Assembly (NCBI GenBank): GCA_964551435.1
Contig: CAZKBS010000001.1
Span: 372,001-436,000 of the forward strand
DNA from: UBA2020 sp964551435
GTDB taxonomy: Bacteria > Pseudomonadota > Alphaproteobacteria > Micavibrionales > UBA2020
Direction of reading: 5' to 3'
DNA: 64,000 nt
Numbering within the stretch: position 1 is the stretch's first letter; each line of letters begins with the position of its first letter. The notes under the pieces were generated by a model that was not told the DNA's origin, ran no database searches, and saw only the letters and a program-made list of their open reading frames with translations. Positions 23,041-30,329 of the stretch are shown one piece after another. The translations under genes were made by a program, and so were the position numbers.

Positions 23041-24276
23041 TCAGGGTTTCGGCGGTTTGGGGGCCTGCGGCGCATTGCCGTTAGCAGCGCGGCCGCCCAA
23101 CGGCAGGGCTTTTTCGACCAGGCGCGCCCAATAACTCGCCCCGACAGGCAGGGCCGCGTCATTGAAGTCGTATTTGGCGCTGTGAATATCCGGTCCCTTG
23201 CTGCCATCCGTCGGGCCGGTGCCGATCGCCATAAAATTTCCCGGCTTTTTTTGCAGATAAAACGCGAAATCTTCAACGCCCAGCGTACGCGGCACGGGGG
23301 AAATCACGGCATTGTCGCCCACGGTTTCCTTGGCGACTTTCACCGCGAAATCGGTTTCATCGCTGCTGTTAACCAGCACGGGATAGCCGTTTTCAAATTC
23401 CAGTTCCAGCGTGACGCCGTATTTTTGCGCGGTATCTTCGACGATTTGCTGCATTTTGGTTTTCAGGGTCTGGTGCAGGGTGTCATCGAAACTGCGGATG
23501 CTGCCATTGAACGTCGCCGCATCGGGAATAACGTTATTGGCTTCGCCATCGGTGAACAGGCCGCAGACGGTGACCGCCGCCGGCTCACCGGCCGGAATTT
23601 CGGCTTTTGCCATGGCTTTGATCGCCAGAATGGCCTCCGCCGCTGCCGCCACAACATCCGTTGTGTTTTCAGGGCGGGCGCTATGGCCCCCGACGCCTTT
23701 GAACGTCACGTGGAAATCGTCATTCGCCGCCAGCATCGGCCCCGCACCCGTCGCCATGGTGCCAAGCGGCAAGTCGGGGAAATTATGCAGGCCATAAATC
23801 GCATCGGCGGGGAAGCGGCTGAACAGTCCGTCCTTGATCATTTCCTGCGCGCCGCCGATGTGTTCCTCGGCGGGCTGGAATACGAAATAGACGGTACCTT
23901 CGAAATTGCGGGTTTCGGCCAGATATTTCGCCGCGCCCAGCAGCATCGCCATATGGCCGTCATGGCCGCAGGCATGATGTACACCGGGGTTGCGTGATTG
24001 ATGCAGCGCACCGGTTTTTTCCTGAATGGGTAGCGCGTCCATATCTGCGCGCAGCATGATGGCGGGGCCGCCGGGGCCGGATTTGCCGTGCAGCACGCCG
24101 ACAACGCCGGTTTTGGCAAGACTCTGCACGTCATCGACGCGGAAGCTTTGCAGCTGGCGGGTCAGGAAACGCGCCGTCTTGCGCTCGTCAAAAGCCAGTT
24201 CCGGCTCCGCGTGCAGGCGGTGGCGCCAGCGCGTCATTTCGAGCGACATTTCCTTGATTTTTTTAATAATGCTCAT
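23041..24276 (-). CDS. M20-family amidohydrolase (hippurate hydrolase-like)
   Basis: A 411-residue metal-dependent amidohydrolase or carboxypeptidase of the M20D group, which removes acyl or aminoacyl groups from small substrates. Visible motifs are MLRADMDALPIQEKTG, HHACGHDGHMAMLLG, VFQPAEEHIGGAQEMIKDGL (catalytic Glu), GVGGHSARPENTTD and GVEDFAFYLQKKPGNF. No signal peptide, so cytoplasmic. The end is Pro/Lys-rich (APQAPKPPKP). It is likely monocistronic with its own terminator. The 269 bases upstream to 24545 show no feature I can support. Confidence 0.93.
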   Translation of the reverse strand: MSIIKKIKEMSLEMTRWRHRLHAEPELAFDERKTARFLTRQLQSFRVDDVQSLAKTGVVGVLHGKSGPGGPAIMLRADMDALPIQEKTGALHQSRNPGVHHACGHDGHMAMLLGAAKYLAETRNFEGTVYFVFQPAEEHIGGAQEMIKDGLFSRFPADAIYGLHNFPDLPLGTMATGAGPMLAANDDFHVTFKGVGGHSARPENTTDVVAAAAEAILAIKAMAKAEIPAGEPAAVTVCGLFTDGEANNVIPDAATFNGSIRSFDDTLHQTLKTKMQQIVEDTAQKYGVTLELEFENGYPVLVNSSDETDFAVKVAKETVGDNAVISPVPRTLGVEDFAFYLQKKPGNFMAIGTGPTDGSKGPDIHSAKYDFNDAALPVGASYWARLVEKALPLGGRAANGNAPQAPKPPKP

Positions 24277-24545
24277 GGCGGATATCCTTGTATTTGCACC
24301 AGGTCATCCACCCTCTTTGCCGGAGCCTTTTCAGGCCCGCCTGCATCGCCGCCTCGCGCATCACGCGAGTCGTTATTGAAACGTTTATTTATGGCAGGCA
24401 GGCCATAGTGGGGGCTTTAGCGGCTTCTGTCAACCCACCGCAACGCAGCATAAAAAAGACAGAAAATGTCGGATTAATCTGTTTTTTTCCAGCTATTTCG
24501 GCCTAACATTAGAAAGAGCTCTCATTCTGCTGAAAGGAGTCCGTC

Positions 24546-24623
24546 ATGCCCGCCAAAAACAATAAAATGAATATCATGACTCTCGGCGTCGTTCACGTAT
24601 ATATGTATCGAGTTGGATTATGA
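24546..24623 (+). pseudogene. Orphaned 5' end of a secreted-protein gene (25-codon ORF)
   Basis: AAAGGAG stands 6 bases before ATG 24546, one of the best SD sites in the region. The frame reads MPAKNNKMNIMTLGVV and then stops after 25 codons, its TGA overlapping the next ATG (ATGA). The lysine-rich start plus MTLGVV looks like the first half of a signal peptide. The PepSY gene at 25051 has the second half (ALLLAGATTSSLMDSRGAQA) but an odd start. I infer that these were once one gene, split by the AT-rich segment. A genuine leader peptide is the alternative. Confidence 0.55.
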
Positions 24624-25042
24624 GCAAAGTGAAAGAAGCGATATCATTTATATTATTTTCTCTCTTCGTTGTCTTAGCAAAGTATGTGCTTGTATATGGG
24701 GTATTTCTAGATTCTTGGGCGTCTCCATATCATGTCGTATGGATAGCCTCATTAAGTTCATTGGTATTTGGTATCGCGCTATTTAGTATATACGCTTTAT
24801 GTGTAGAATGGAAATCGTCATTACGCCTATACATACTCGTATCGTGGATAGTAGCTATATCTTTTTTCTTCTATGAATACTCAGCGCCTGGAAATTTAAG
24901 TTATAAAGTAGGTGAAGAATATATTTATTCGTCTGGACGACTTACCGCAGTCGGGATTTTCGTCAAACTGTTTAATCCTCTTTTATTTGCAGCTATCCTG
25001 TCTGTAAAAGCCAAGTACATTATATCTCACATAACAAAATAG
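24620..25042 (+). CDS. AT-rich hypothetical membrane protein
   Basis: A 140-residue protein with about four membrane segments (ISFILFSLFVVLAKYVLVYG, then VVWIASLSSLVFGIALFSIY, LYILVSWIVAISFFFYEY and LFNPLLFAAILSV). I do not recognise a family. Base composition and codons (many ATA, TTA, TAT) differ sharply from the flanking GC-rich genes, pointing to recent transfer. Its ATG overlaps the stop of the 25-codon ORF (ATGA), so translation could be coupled to that strong SD. No transposase, integrase or obvious target duplication is visible beside it. Confidence 0.7.
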   Translation: MSKVKEAISFILFSLFVVLAKYVLVYGVFLDSWASPYHVVWIASLSSLVFGIALFSIYALCVEWKSSLRLYILVSWIVAISFFFYEYSAPGNLSYKVGEEYIYSSGRLTAVGIFVKLFNPLLFAAILSVKAKYIISHITK

Positions 25043-25050
25043 CGAGGCGC

Positions 25051-25371
25051 ATGCATGTCGTATCCAATTTATTCCTTTTCAGGGCCCTGCTTCTGGCCGG
25101 TGCCACGACCAGCAGCCTGATGGACAGCCGCGGCGCACAGGCATCCGAGGTCACCAAAGACCTGCGTTTGCTTGAAGAAGCCAAAATCTCTCTGACCGAA
25201 GCCATCCAGATCGCCGAAAAGCATGTCGGCGGCAAAGCCATCGAGGCCGACCTTGACCGTGAAAACGGCAAAGCCGTCTATGACGTCAGCGTCATCAAGG
25301 CAGAGAGCGAACACGAAGTCAGACTTGATGCCGTGACCGGCGACGTACTGCGCGTCAAGGAAGAAAAATAA
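25051..25371 (+). CDS. PepSY-domain protein, probable truncated signal peptide
   Basis: A 106-residue protein whose C-terminal two thirds is a PepSY domain: ISLTEAIQIAEKHVGGKAIE, KAVYDVSVIKAESEHEVRLD and AVTGDVLRVKEEK. Such periplasmic domains are thought to inhibit peptidases or bind other proteins. The start is odd: MHVVSNLFLFRALLLAGATT lacks a positively charged n-region, while the later part ends in a normal-looking cleavage site (RGAQA-SE). Together with the orphan start at 24546 this suggests the original signal peptide was interrupted. GAGG precedes the present ATG. Whether the product is still exported is unknown. Confidence 0.75.
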   Translation: MHVVSNLFLFRALLLAGATTSSLMDSRGAQASEVTKDLRLLEEAKISLTEAIQIAEKHVGGKAIEADLDRENGKAVYDVSVIKAESEHEVRLDAVTGDVLRVKEEK

Positions 25372-25377
25372 TCTGAT

Positions 25378-25715
25378 ATGAAGGATATTTTAGCGAGCGA
25401 AACGGCAAAACATAGCCGTACAACTGCTTATGTCCTATTAGCCTGTGGGTTGCTCTACCCGTTTATAACGGTCTATCTAAAGATTTTGTTCTGGCATGAC
25501 CTACCGGAAAAATTGGTTCATGGCGCAGACACCCTTTGGGGGGGATGCTTATTCACATCATTCCCGGTCTTCTCCTGACGGTTTCCGCCATAAAGATGCG
25601 CACAGAGTGGACGGCTGCTTTGTTGGCATCAGCGCTATATATTATTACGATACCGCCAGCATCTCTGCTGTTTTCGTTAATGGCCACCTGCGCTTTGGGC
25701 ATTGACTGTATCTAA
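25378..25715 (+). pseudogene. Small membrane protein gene with a frameshift at a G7 run
   Basis: From ATG 25378 the frame encodes MKDILASETAKHSRTTAYVL and a membrane segment up to ADTLWGG, then runs off-frame and stops at 25578. In the -1 frame beginning at 25545 (MLIHIIPGLLLTVSAIKMRT) the protein continues through a further one or two membrane segments to a TAA at 25713-25715. The shift point is a run of seven G (25538-25544); eight G would restore a product of about 112 residues. The run also fits a -1 slippery heptamer (G GGG GGA). Sequencing error, phase variation, programmed frameshift or true decay are all possible. Family not recognised. Confidence 0.65.
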
Positions 25716-25717
25716 AA

Positions 25718-26749
25718 TCAGCGCAGCCGCGCGGCAACAGCGGCATCCAGCGACGCCATGAATTTTTCAACTGCGTCGGTATAGCTGCCGGATTTACCCA
25801 GTTCGCTGTTGAGCTTCCCATGACCTTTTGGCAGCGGCAGCGTCTGGGCGGGGACGCCAAGGGCGAGGCTTTTTTTCACATAGGCATCCGACTGCTCGCA
25901 AGGCTTGTCGGGGCGCGTGGTGGAGCAAATGCCGAGCCAGGGGGCCGATGTTTTTCCCAGCTGATGCAGCGGCGATGCGGCAGGCCACTCTGCGGGGTCC
26001 GTGCCGAAGGCTTCCGCATAGCGGGTTTTGAGGAACGGCACCACTTTTGGCATCTGCATTTCAAGGTCCGTCGCGCCGGCATCAATCGACACAACACCCA
26101 GGATTTTTTGTACCCCTTCGGCATCACGGATCGCCTGCGATGCACCCACCAGCGACACCAGATGCGCGCCTGCGGAATGTCCCATCAATATCAGTTTACT
26201 GCCATCGCCGCCCCATTCGGCAGCATGCTGCTGCACATAGACCGCCGCGCGGGCGATTTCATGCGCCTGCGCCAGTGCATTCCGTCCGTGCGTCATCATG
26301 GGATAATTCGTGCTGACAAAAACGAAGCCTTTTTCAGTCCAGCGCTTGGATTTATTCTCGACCGTTGATTTGAGGGCCTTGTCGCCCACGCACCAGCCGC
26401 CGCCATGCACCATCAAAATGACGGGCGCCCCCGCAGCTGGCCGTATTTTTGGCAAATATACATCCATGCGCTGACGTTCATGCGTGCCGTAGGAAACATC
26501 CTTGATATCCGGCGGCGGGCCGAACGCCTTCGGCCCCATCGCAGAAATACGGCGGTCTATTTTGGCGTAATGTTCGGCGCAGCTGCCGCCGCCTTCTTCG
26601 CCCAGCGCACCCTCGCCGTCTTGCGCTTTTTGCTGGATACGCGCGCGCAGTTTTTCCCGCAGGCCGCCCTCTGCCGCAGCGCTTTGCGTGGCAATCGACA
26701 GACACATCAGGACGGTAAGAAAAGCAGCATAAATAGGACGCGGTTTCAT
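25718..26749 (-). CDS. Secreted alpha/beta-hydrolase (HSL-type esterase)
   Basis: A 343-residue hydrolase with an N-terminal signal peptide (MKPRPIYAAFLTVLMCLSIA then TQSAAA-E). The oxyanion motif VHGGGW and the nucleophile elbow GHSAGAHL are clear; the catalytic His is probably in LPKGHGKLN and the Asp in an IDAGATDLE-like position or nearby. This is the hormone-sensitive lipase/carboxylesterase pattern, so it should cleave small esters in the periplasm. A charged segment (about 28-55) follows the signal peptide. Its stop lies 2 bases from the convergent frameshifted gene. Confidence 0.9.
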   Translation of the reverse strand: MKPRPIYAAFLTVLMCLSIATQSAAAEGGLREKLRARIQQKAQDGEGALGEEGGGSCAEHYAKIDRRISAMGPKAFGPPPDIKDVSYGTHERQRMDVYLPKIRPAAGAPVILMVHGGGWCVGDKALKSTVENKSKRWTEKGFVFVSTNYPMMTHGRNALAQAHEIARAAVYVQQHAAEWGGDGSKLILMGHSAGAHLVSLVGASQAIRDAEGVQKILGVVSIDAGATDLEMQMPKVVPFLKTRYAEAFGTDPAEWPAASPLHQLGKTSAPWLGICSTTRPDKPCEQSDAYVKKSLALGVPAQTLPLPKGHGKLNSELGKSGSYTDAVEKFMASLDAAVAARLR

Positions 26750-26771
26750 TTTTTTCCTCGATATCCAGAGC

Positions 26772-27656
26772 CTATCGGTTCATCAGGCGCTTTTGCACTT
26801 CGACCTGGTCGCGCGGCGAAATTGTCTCGCGAAGCTCGTCTTTTTCCGCCTTATAGGTTTCGTCGATTTCGGCGGCCAGACTATACCAGTAAAAGGCTTC
26901 GGTTCTGTTTTGCGGTACGCCGCGGCCTTCGATATAGGCATCGCCGATCATCATCGTCGCGCCCGCATGGCGTTTTTTTGCGGCTTCGTGAAACCATTTG
27001 ACCGACAGCGGAAAATCAGTGGCGGTTCCTATCCCCTCAAGATACAGACGGCCGAGCATATATTGCGCCTCGGTGAAATTCTGCTGCGCAGACAGCGTGA
27101 TCCATTTGAAAGCCTCGGCGTCGTTTTCATCCACGCCCTCGCCCATCAGATAGGAATAGCCGATGTTAAATTCCGCTTCGGCACTATTTTTATCTGCGGC
27201 CTTGCGCCACCATTTTATCGCTTCCTGATAATTTTTATCGACACCTTCACCGGTGGCATAAGCGGCTGCAACCGCGTTTTGCGCGCCGACATGGCCGCGC
27301 TCTGCCGCGCGTCGAAACCATTTGACGCCCTCGCTGGCACTGCGCGCGCCGGTTTCTTCGCTGAACATATAAAATATGCCCAGATCATATTGCGCTTCGG
27401 TATGGTTCTGGTTGGCCGCTTTTAAAAACCATGTTAGCGCCGCTTTGTGGTCGCGCGGGGCACCGTCTTCGCCCTTGCCGTAAGCTGTAGCGAGCGCATA
27501 CTGCGCTTCGGCATCGCCTTTGAGCGCCTTTTCCAGCACCTTGGGGTCAGGGCCGGTTGCCGCAGCTGCAGAAGTCGGTGGCGGCGTTTCCTGCGCTAGC
27601 GCGACCGGCGCCCACAGACAGAAAAGACAGACCAAAGTGCGCAATGTGTTTTTCAT
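26772..27656 (-). CDS. Secreted Sel1-repeat protein
   Basis: A 294-residue protein with a signal peptide (MKNTLRTLVCLFCLWAPVAL-AQE) and about six Sel1-like repeats of roughly 36 residues (for example AQYDLGIFYMF, AQNAVAAAYATGEGVDKNYQ, AEFNIGYSYLMGEGV, AQYMLGRLYLEGIGTATD). Sel1 repeats form alpha-solenoids for protein-protein contacts and often act in envelope or signalling pathways; partners are not evident here. The start overlaps the stop of the upstream gene by 4 bases. Confidence 0.92.
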   Translation of the reverse strand: MKNTLRTLVCLFCLWAPVALAQETPPPTSAAAATGPDPKVLEKALKGDAEAQYALATAYGKGEDGAPRDHKAALTWFLKAANQNHTEAQYDLGIFYMFSEETGARSASEGVKWFRRAAERGHVGAQNAVAAAYATGEGVDKNYQEAIKWWRKAADKNSAEAEFNIGYSYLMGEGVDENDAEAFKWITLSAQQNFTEAQYMLGRLYLEGIGTATDFPLSVKWFHEAAKKRHAGATMMIGDAYIEGRGVPQNRTEAFYWYSLAAEIDETYKAEKDELRETISPRDQVEVQKRLMNR

Positions 27657-28213
27657 GCATCCGCCGAGCAGACCAACCGCAGCCCCCGCCGGCTGTTGGT
27701 CCGTGCTTTCATGCTATCAACGCCAAAGCTCTCCGCGCTTTTTGCGGCGACATGCAGACGCGGCAGCATCAGACGGGTGCCGGTGCTTTCTTCGCGCACA
27801 TCCAGCATGTCCTGTTTGTTGAAGCTTTGTTCTACCATGCGGATGCTGATATCCAGTGCCTTGGCATGAAAAAGGCTTAGCCCCAGTTCCACCACGCTTT
27901 TGGACGGTCGGGTATAGGTCTCTCCATCAAAGCTGATATGTAGCACACGGAAATAGTTCGGACGCGCCGTGCGCTCCGCCATCAGATAGAATTTATCTTC
28001 GCCCGCATGCTTGGGGCTGTCATGTTTTTCTTCGTCACTGCGCATCGCCTCCAGCTCCGCGACCAGACGCTCGCCGCCGGCTTCGAGGCGGATATCGGCA
28101 AAACCTGCAACGGCGCCGCTGTCGGCGTCGCAATAATGCCATTGCAGACGGCCTTTTTCGCGCACTTCCGGCGCGCCCATCTTGGTCAGCAATTCGTGCA
28201 GGTGATAAATCAT
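27653..28213 (-). CDS. Hypothetical protein
   Basis: A 186-residue soluble protein I do not recognise. It looks mixed alpha/beta, with RLQWHYCDADSGAVAGFADI and FRVLHISFDGETYTRPSKSV. There is no signal peptide or membrane segment. It is coupled to the downstream Sel1 gene (ATGA overlap), so the two may act together even though one product is cytoplasmic and the other exported. Confidence 0.7.
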   Translation of the reverse strand: MIYHLHELLTKMGAPEVREKGRLQWHYCDADSGAVAGFADIRLEAGGERLVAELEAMRSDEEKHDSPKHAGEDKFYLMAERTARPNYFRVLHISFDGETYTRPSKSVVELGLSLFHAKALDISIRMVEQSFNKQDMLDVREESTGTRLMLPRLHVAAKSAESFGVDSMKARTNSRRGLRLVCSADA

Positions 28214-28392
28214 GTTTTTTCCCTCATTCCCGTCCCTGATAACAGCCTAGGGATAAAAAGTTGAAGAAAGGTTACAGCGCCATTTTACGGGATTTTTATA
28301 ATTCCATAACGCGCAAATATGGGGGGCATATTTTCGGTAAACCATGTTACGGTCGCAACTGCACTTCAAAAAGAATATCAGGAGTGAAACAA

Positions 28393-28879
28393 ATGACATC
28401 TCTTGACCGCAATCCGTCTGCCGATGAACAGCAGGGCGGCTGGTATCAGCGCTTCATCAAAAAACATCAAAAGCTGGCGCGGCATGTCAGTACCGCCATG
28501 GTGCTGGGGGGTATCGCGGGGATGTTTGCCATCAGTATCGCCGCGGGCGGCATGCCTGCACTGACGCCGCTGGTCTGTTCAGGCGTCGGAGCCTGCGTCG
28601 GGTCGCTGATGGGGGGGCATGCAGGTGAAATATACACTCAGCACATTCTATATCGCCGAACAGGCAGAAGCCCGCCGCGCATCCGCGATGCAGCTGATCG
28701 CGCCCGCCTTGTCAGGATTGGTCACAGGTAAAAAGGCGGCATGGTCTTTCCTGCGCGCGGCACGTCCGGCACGCGGCGGCAAACCGCCCGCCGCGGCGAA
28801 TAGCAACGAACAACCCCGCGGTGATACCGCAAAACCTGCGGCTGTGCGCAAACGCTGGTTTGGTGGCCCGCGCGGTTGA
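28393..28879 (+). pseudogene. Small membrane protein gene with a frameshift at a G7 run
   Basis: GGAG stands 8 bases before ATG 28393. The frame encodes MTSLDRNPSADEQQGGWYQR, a Lys/His-rich stretch, and one or two hydrophobic segments (MVLGGIAGMFAISIAAGGMP, then LTPLVCSGVGACVGSLMGG). A run of seven G at 28611-28617 shifts the reading; this frame then ends at 28731 in Arg-rich sequence. With six G the protein continues as MQVKYTLSTFYIAEQAEARR through a host-like, GC-rich coding frame to TGA 28879, about 161 residues, ending RKRWFGGPRG. The downstream codon pattern argues that the second frame is the real one. Confidence 0.65.
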
Positions 28880-28898
28880 TAGACGTAGCGTTACAAAA

Positions 28899-28929
28899 AA
28901 AGCCCCCGCACAAACGGGGGCTTTTTTTG
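28899..28929. terminator. Bidirectional rho-independent terminator
   Basis: AGCCCCCG (28901-28908), loop CACAAA, CGGGGGCT (28915-28922), flanked by A- and T-runs on both sides. It serves the plus-strand gene ending at 28879 and the minus-strand rocD ending at 28943. Confidence 0.92.
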
Positions 28930-28942
28930 TGTCTGTCGCCTT

Positions 28943-30199
28943 TTATTTTTCCACTTCGCGCAGAACCTCGCGGAATTGCTCAAGGCACCAGTCGATTTCC
29001 GATTTGGTAATGGTAAGCGGCGGCGCGAAACGCACCACGGTTTCGTGTGTATCCTTGCTGAGGATGCCGCGCGCCATGAGTTTTTCGCAAATCATGCGTG
29101 CCGCTATTTTTGCGGGGTCGAAATCGACGCCGATCCACAGACCCTTGCCGCGCACTTCGCGGATAAGCGGGCTATTGATGCCGCGCAGCTGCTGCATCAT
29201 GTAATCGCCCAGCTTTGCGCTGTTTTCGACCATGCCTTCCTGTTCCAGCACGGTCAGTGATTCAAGCCCTACGGCTGCCGCCAGCGGGTTGCCGCCAAAG
29301 GTAGACCCGTGGCTGCCCGGTTTAAAAAGGCTGATGACCGCGCGCTTGCCGACAACCGCCGATACCGGCAGCAGGCCACCGCCGAGCGCTTTGCCCAGCA
29401 CCAGCAAATCCGGCAAAATATTTTCATGCTGATAGGCGAACATCTTGCCGGTGCGGCCCAGCCCCGACTGCACCTCGTCCAGAATCAAAAGCACATTGTG
29501 TTTGTCGCACAGCGCGCGCAGGTCGCGCAGGAAGCCTGCCGGCGGGGTTTTGATGCCCGCCTCGCCCTGAATGGGCTCAATCAGCACCGCGGCGGTATTG
29601 GGCGTGATGCTGGCTTCGATGGCTTTCAAATCGCCAAAGGGTACGGCGCGGAAACCGGGCGTGAAGGGCCCGAAATTCTTGCGGTAGTCCGGTTCCGTCG
29701 AAAAACTGATGACCGTCGTGGTGCGGCCATGGAAGTTGCCTTCGGCCACGATAATTTCGGCGCTGTTTTCAGGAATGCCCTTGACGGTATAGCCCCACAG
29801 GCGCGCGGCCTTGACAGCCGTTTCGACAGCTTCCGCACCCGTATTCATCGGCAGCATCATGTCGAGACCGGTCAGCTGTGCCAGCTTTTCCGCGAAAGGC
29901 GCCAGCATGTCGCTGTGATAGGCGCGCGAGCAAACGGCCAGCTGTCCCGCCTGATCGCGCAGGCGCGCGACAATGCGCGGATGGGCATGGCCGCAGCTGA
30001 CGGCGCTATAGGCGCTCATCATATCCAGATATTTTTTTCCTTCCTGATCCCACAGGTACAAACCTTCGCCGCGGTGCAGCACAACCGGCAAGGGGTGATA
30101 GTTCGGCGCCACATACTTGTTTTCATAGGCAATCGTCGCTTCGGAGCGTGTTTGCAGTTTGGATTTTCCCGTCAGTTTTCTCAACAAAGCGTTTAACAT
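28943..30199 (-). CDS. rocD: Ornithine aminotransferase
   Basis: PLP enzyme moving the delta-amino group of ornithine to 2-oxoglutarate, giving glutamate semialdehyde. The 418-residue protein has the class III aminotransferase core: YLDMMSAYSAVSCGHAHPRI, MNTGAEAVETAVKAARLWGY, LILDEVQSGLGRTG (PLP Asp), LVLGKALGGGLLPVSA (PLP Lys) and GSTFGGNPLAAAVG. The SAYSAV and NTGAEAVE forms fit ornithine aminotransferase better than acetylornithine or GABA enzymes. It is divergent from alanine dehydrogenase across a 130-base region, so amino-acid catabolism may be co-regulated. Confidence 0.93.
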   Translation of the reverse strand: MLNALLRKLTGKSKLQTRSEATIAYENKYVAPNYHPLPVVLHRGEGLYLWDQEGKKYLDMMSAYSAVSCGHAHPRIVARLRDQAGQLAVCSRAYHSDMLAPFAEKLAQLTGLDMMLPMNTGAEAVETAVKAARLWGYTVKGIPENSAEIIVAEGNFHGRTTTVISFSTEPDYRKNFGPFTPGFRAVPFGDLKAIEASITPNTAAVLIEPIQGEAGIKTPPAGFLRDLRALCDKHNVLLILDEVQSGLGRTGKMFAYQHENILPDLLVLGKALGGGLLPVSAVVGKRAVISLFKPGSHGSTFGGNPLAAAVGLESLTVLEQEGMVENSAKLGDYMMQQLRGINSPLIREVRGKGLWIGVDFDPAKIAARMICEKLMARGILSKDTHETVVRFAPPLTITKSEIDWCLEQFREVLREVEK

Positions 30200-30209
30200 A
30201 TGCCCTCTC

Positions 30210-30244
30210 TTGAATTGGCTTTGGCCTCAAGTATAGTAGGCCAA
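30210..30244 (+). promoter_or_regulatory. ald promoter overlapped by an inverted repeat
   Basis: TTGAAT (30210-30215) and TATAGT (30232-30237), spacer 16, point towards ald. TTGGCC (30221-30226) and GGCCAA (30239-30244) form an inverted repeat with a 12-base spacer that straddles the -10 box. This is well placed for a repressor or an Lrp/AsnC-type regulator between rocD and ald. No regulator gene is adjacent. Confidence 0.5.
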
Positions 30245-30329
30245 CAATAAACGAGTCGCCGCGTACGCACAAACCTGTGTTTAAAATGCGGCTGCTCCGA
30301 GAGTATCAAGCCCCCCAAGGAGAAATGCA

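Noticed and set aside
23411..23797. 128-codon plus-strand frame inside the M20 gene
   Set aside because: No SD or family similarity; it overlaps the catalytic region of the M20 amidohydrolase on the other strand.
24546..25715. Insertion sequence or integrative element with target-site duplication in the AT-rich segment
   Set aside because: No transposase, integrase or terminal inverted repeat was seen. The only shared short repeat (GTCGT near 24585-24592 and 25056-25060) is too short to support a claim.
24546..28879. Defence island or toxin-antitoxin system in the accessory block
   Set aside because: No nuclease, methyltransferase, reverse transcriptase, STAND ATPase or toxin/antitoxin family could be recognised; the genes are small membrane proteins, a PepSY protein, an esterase and a Sel1 protein.
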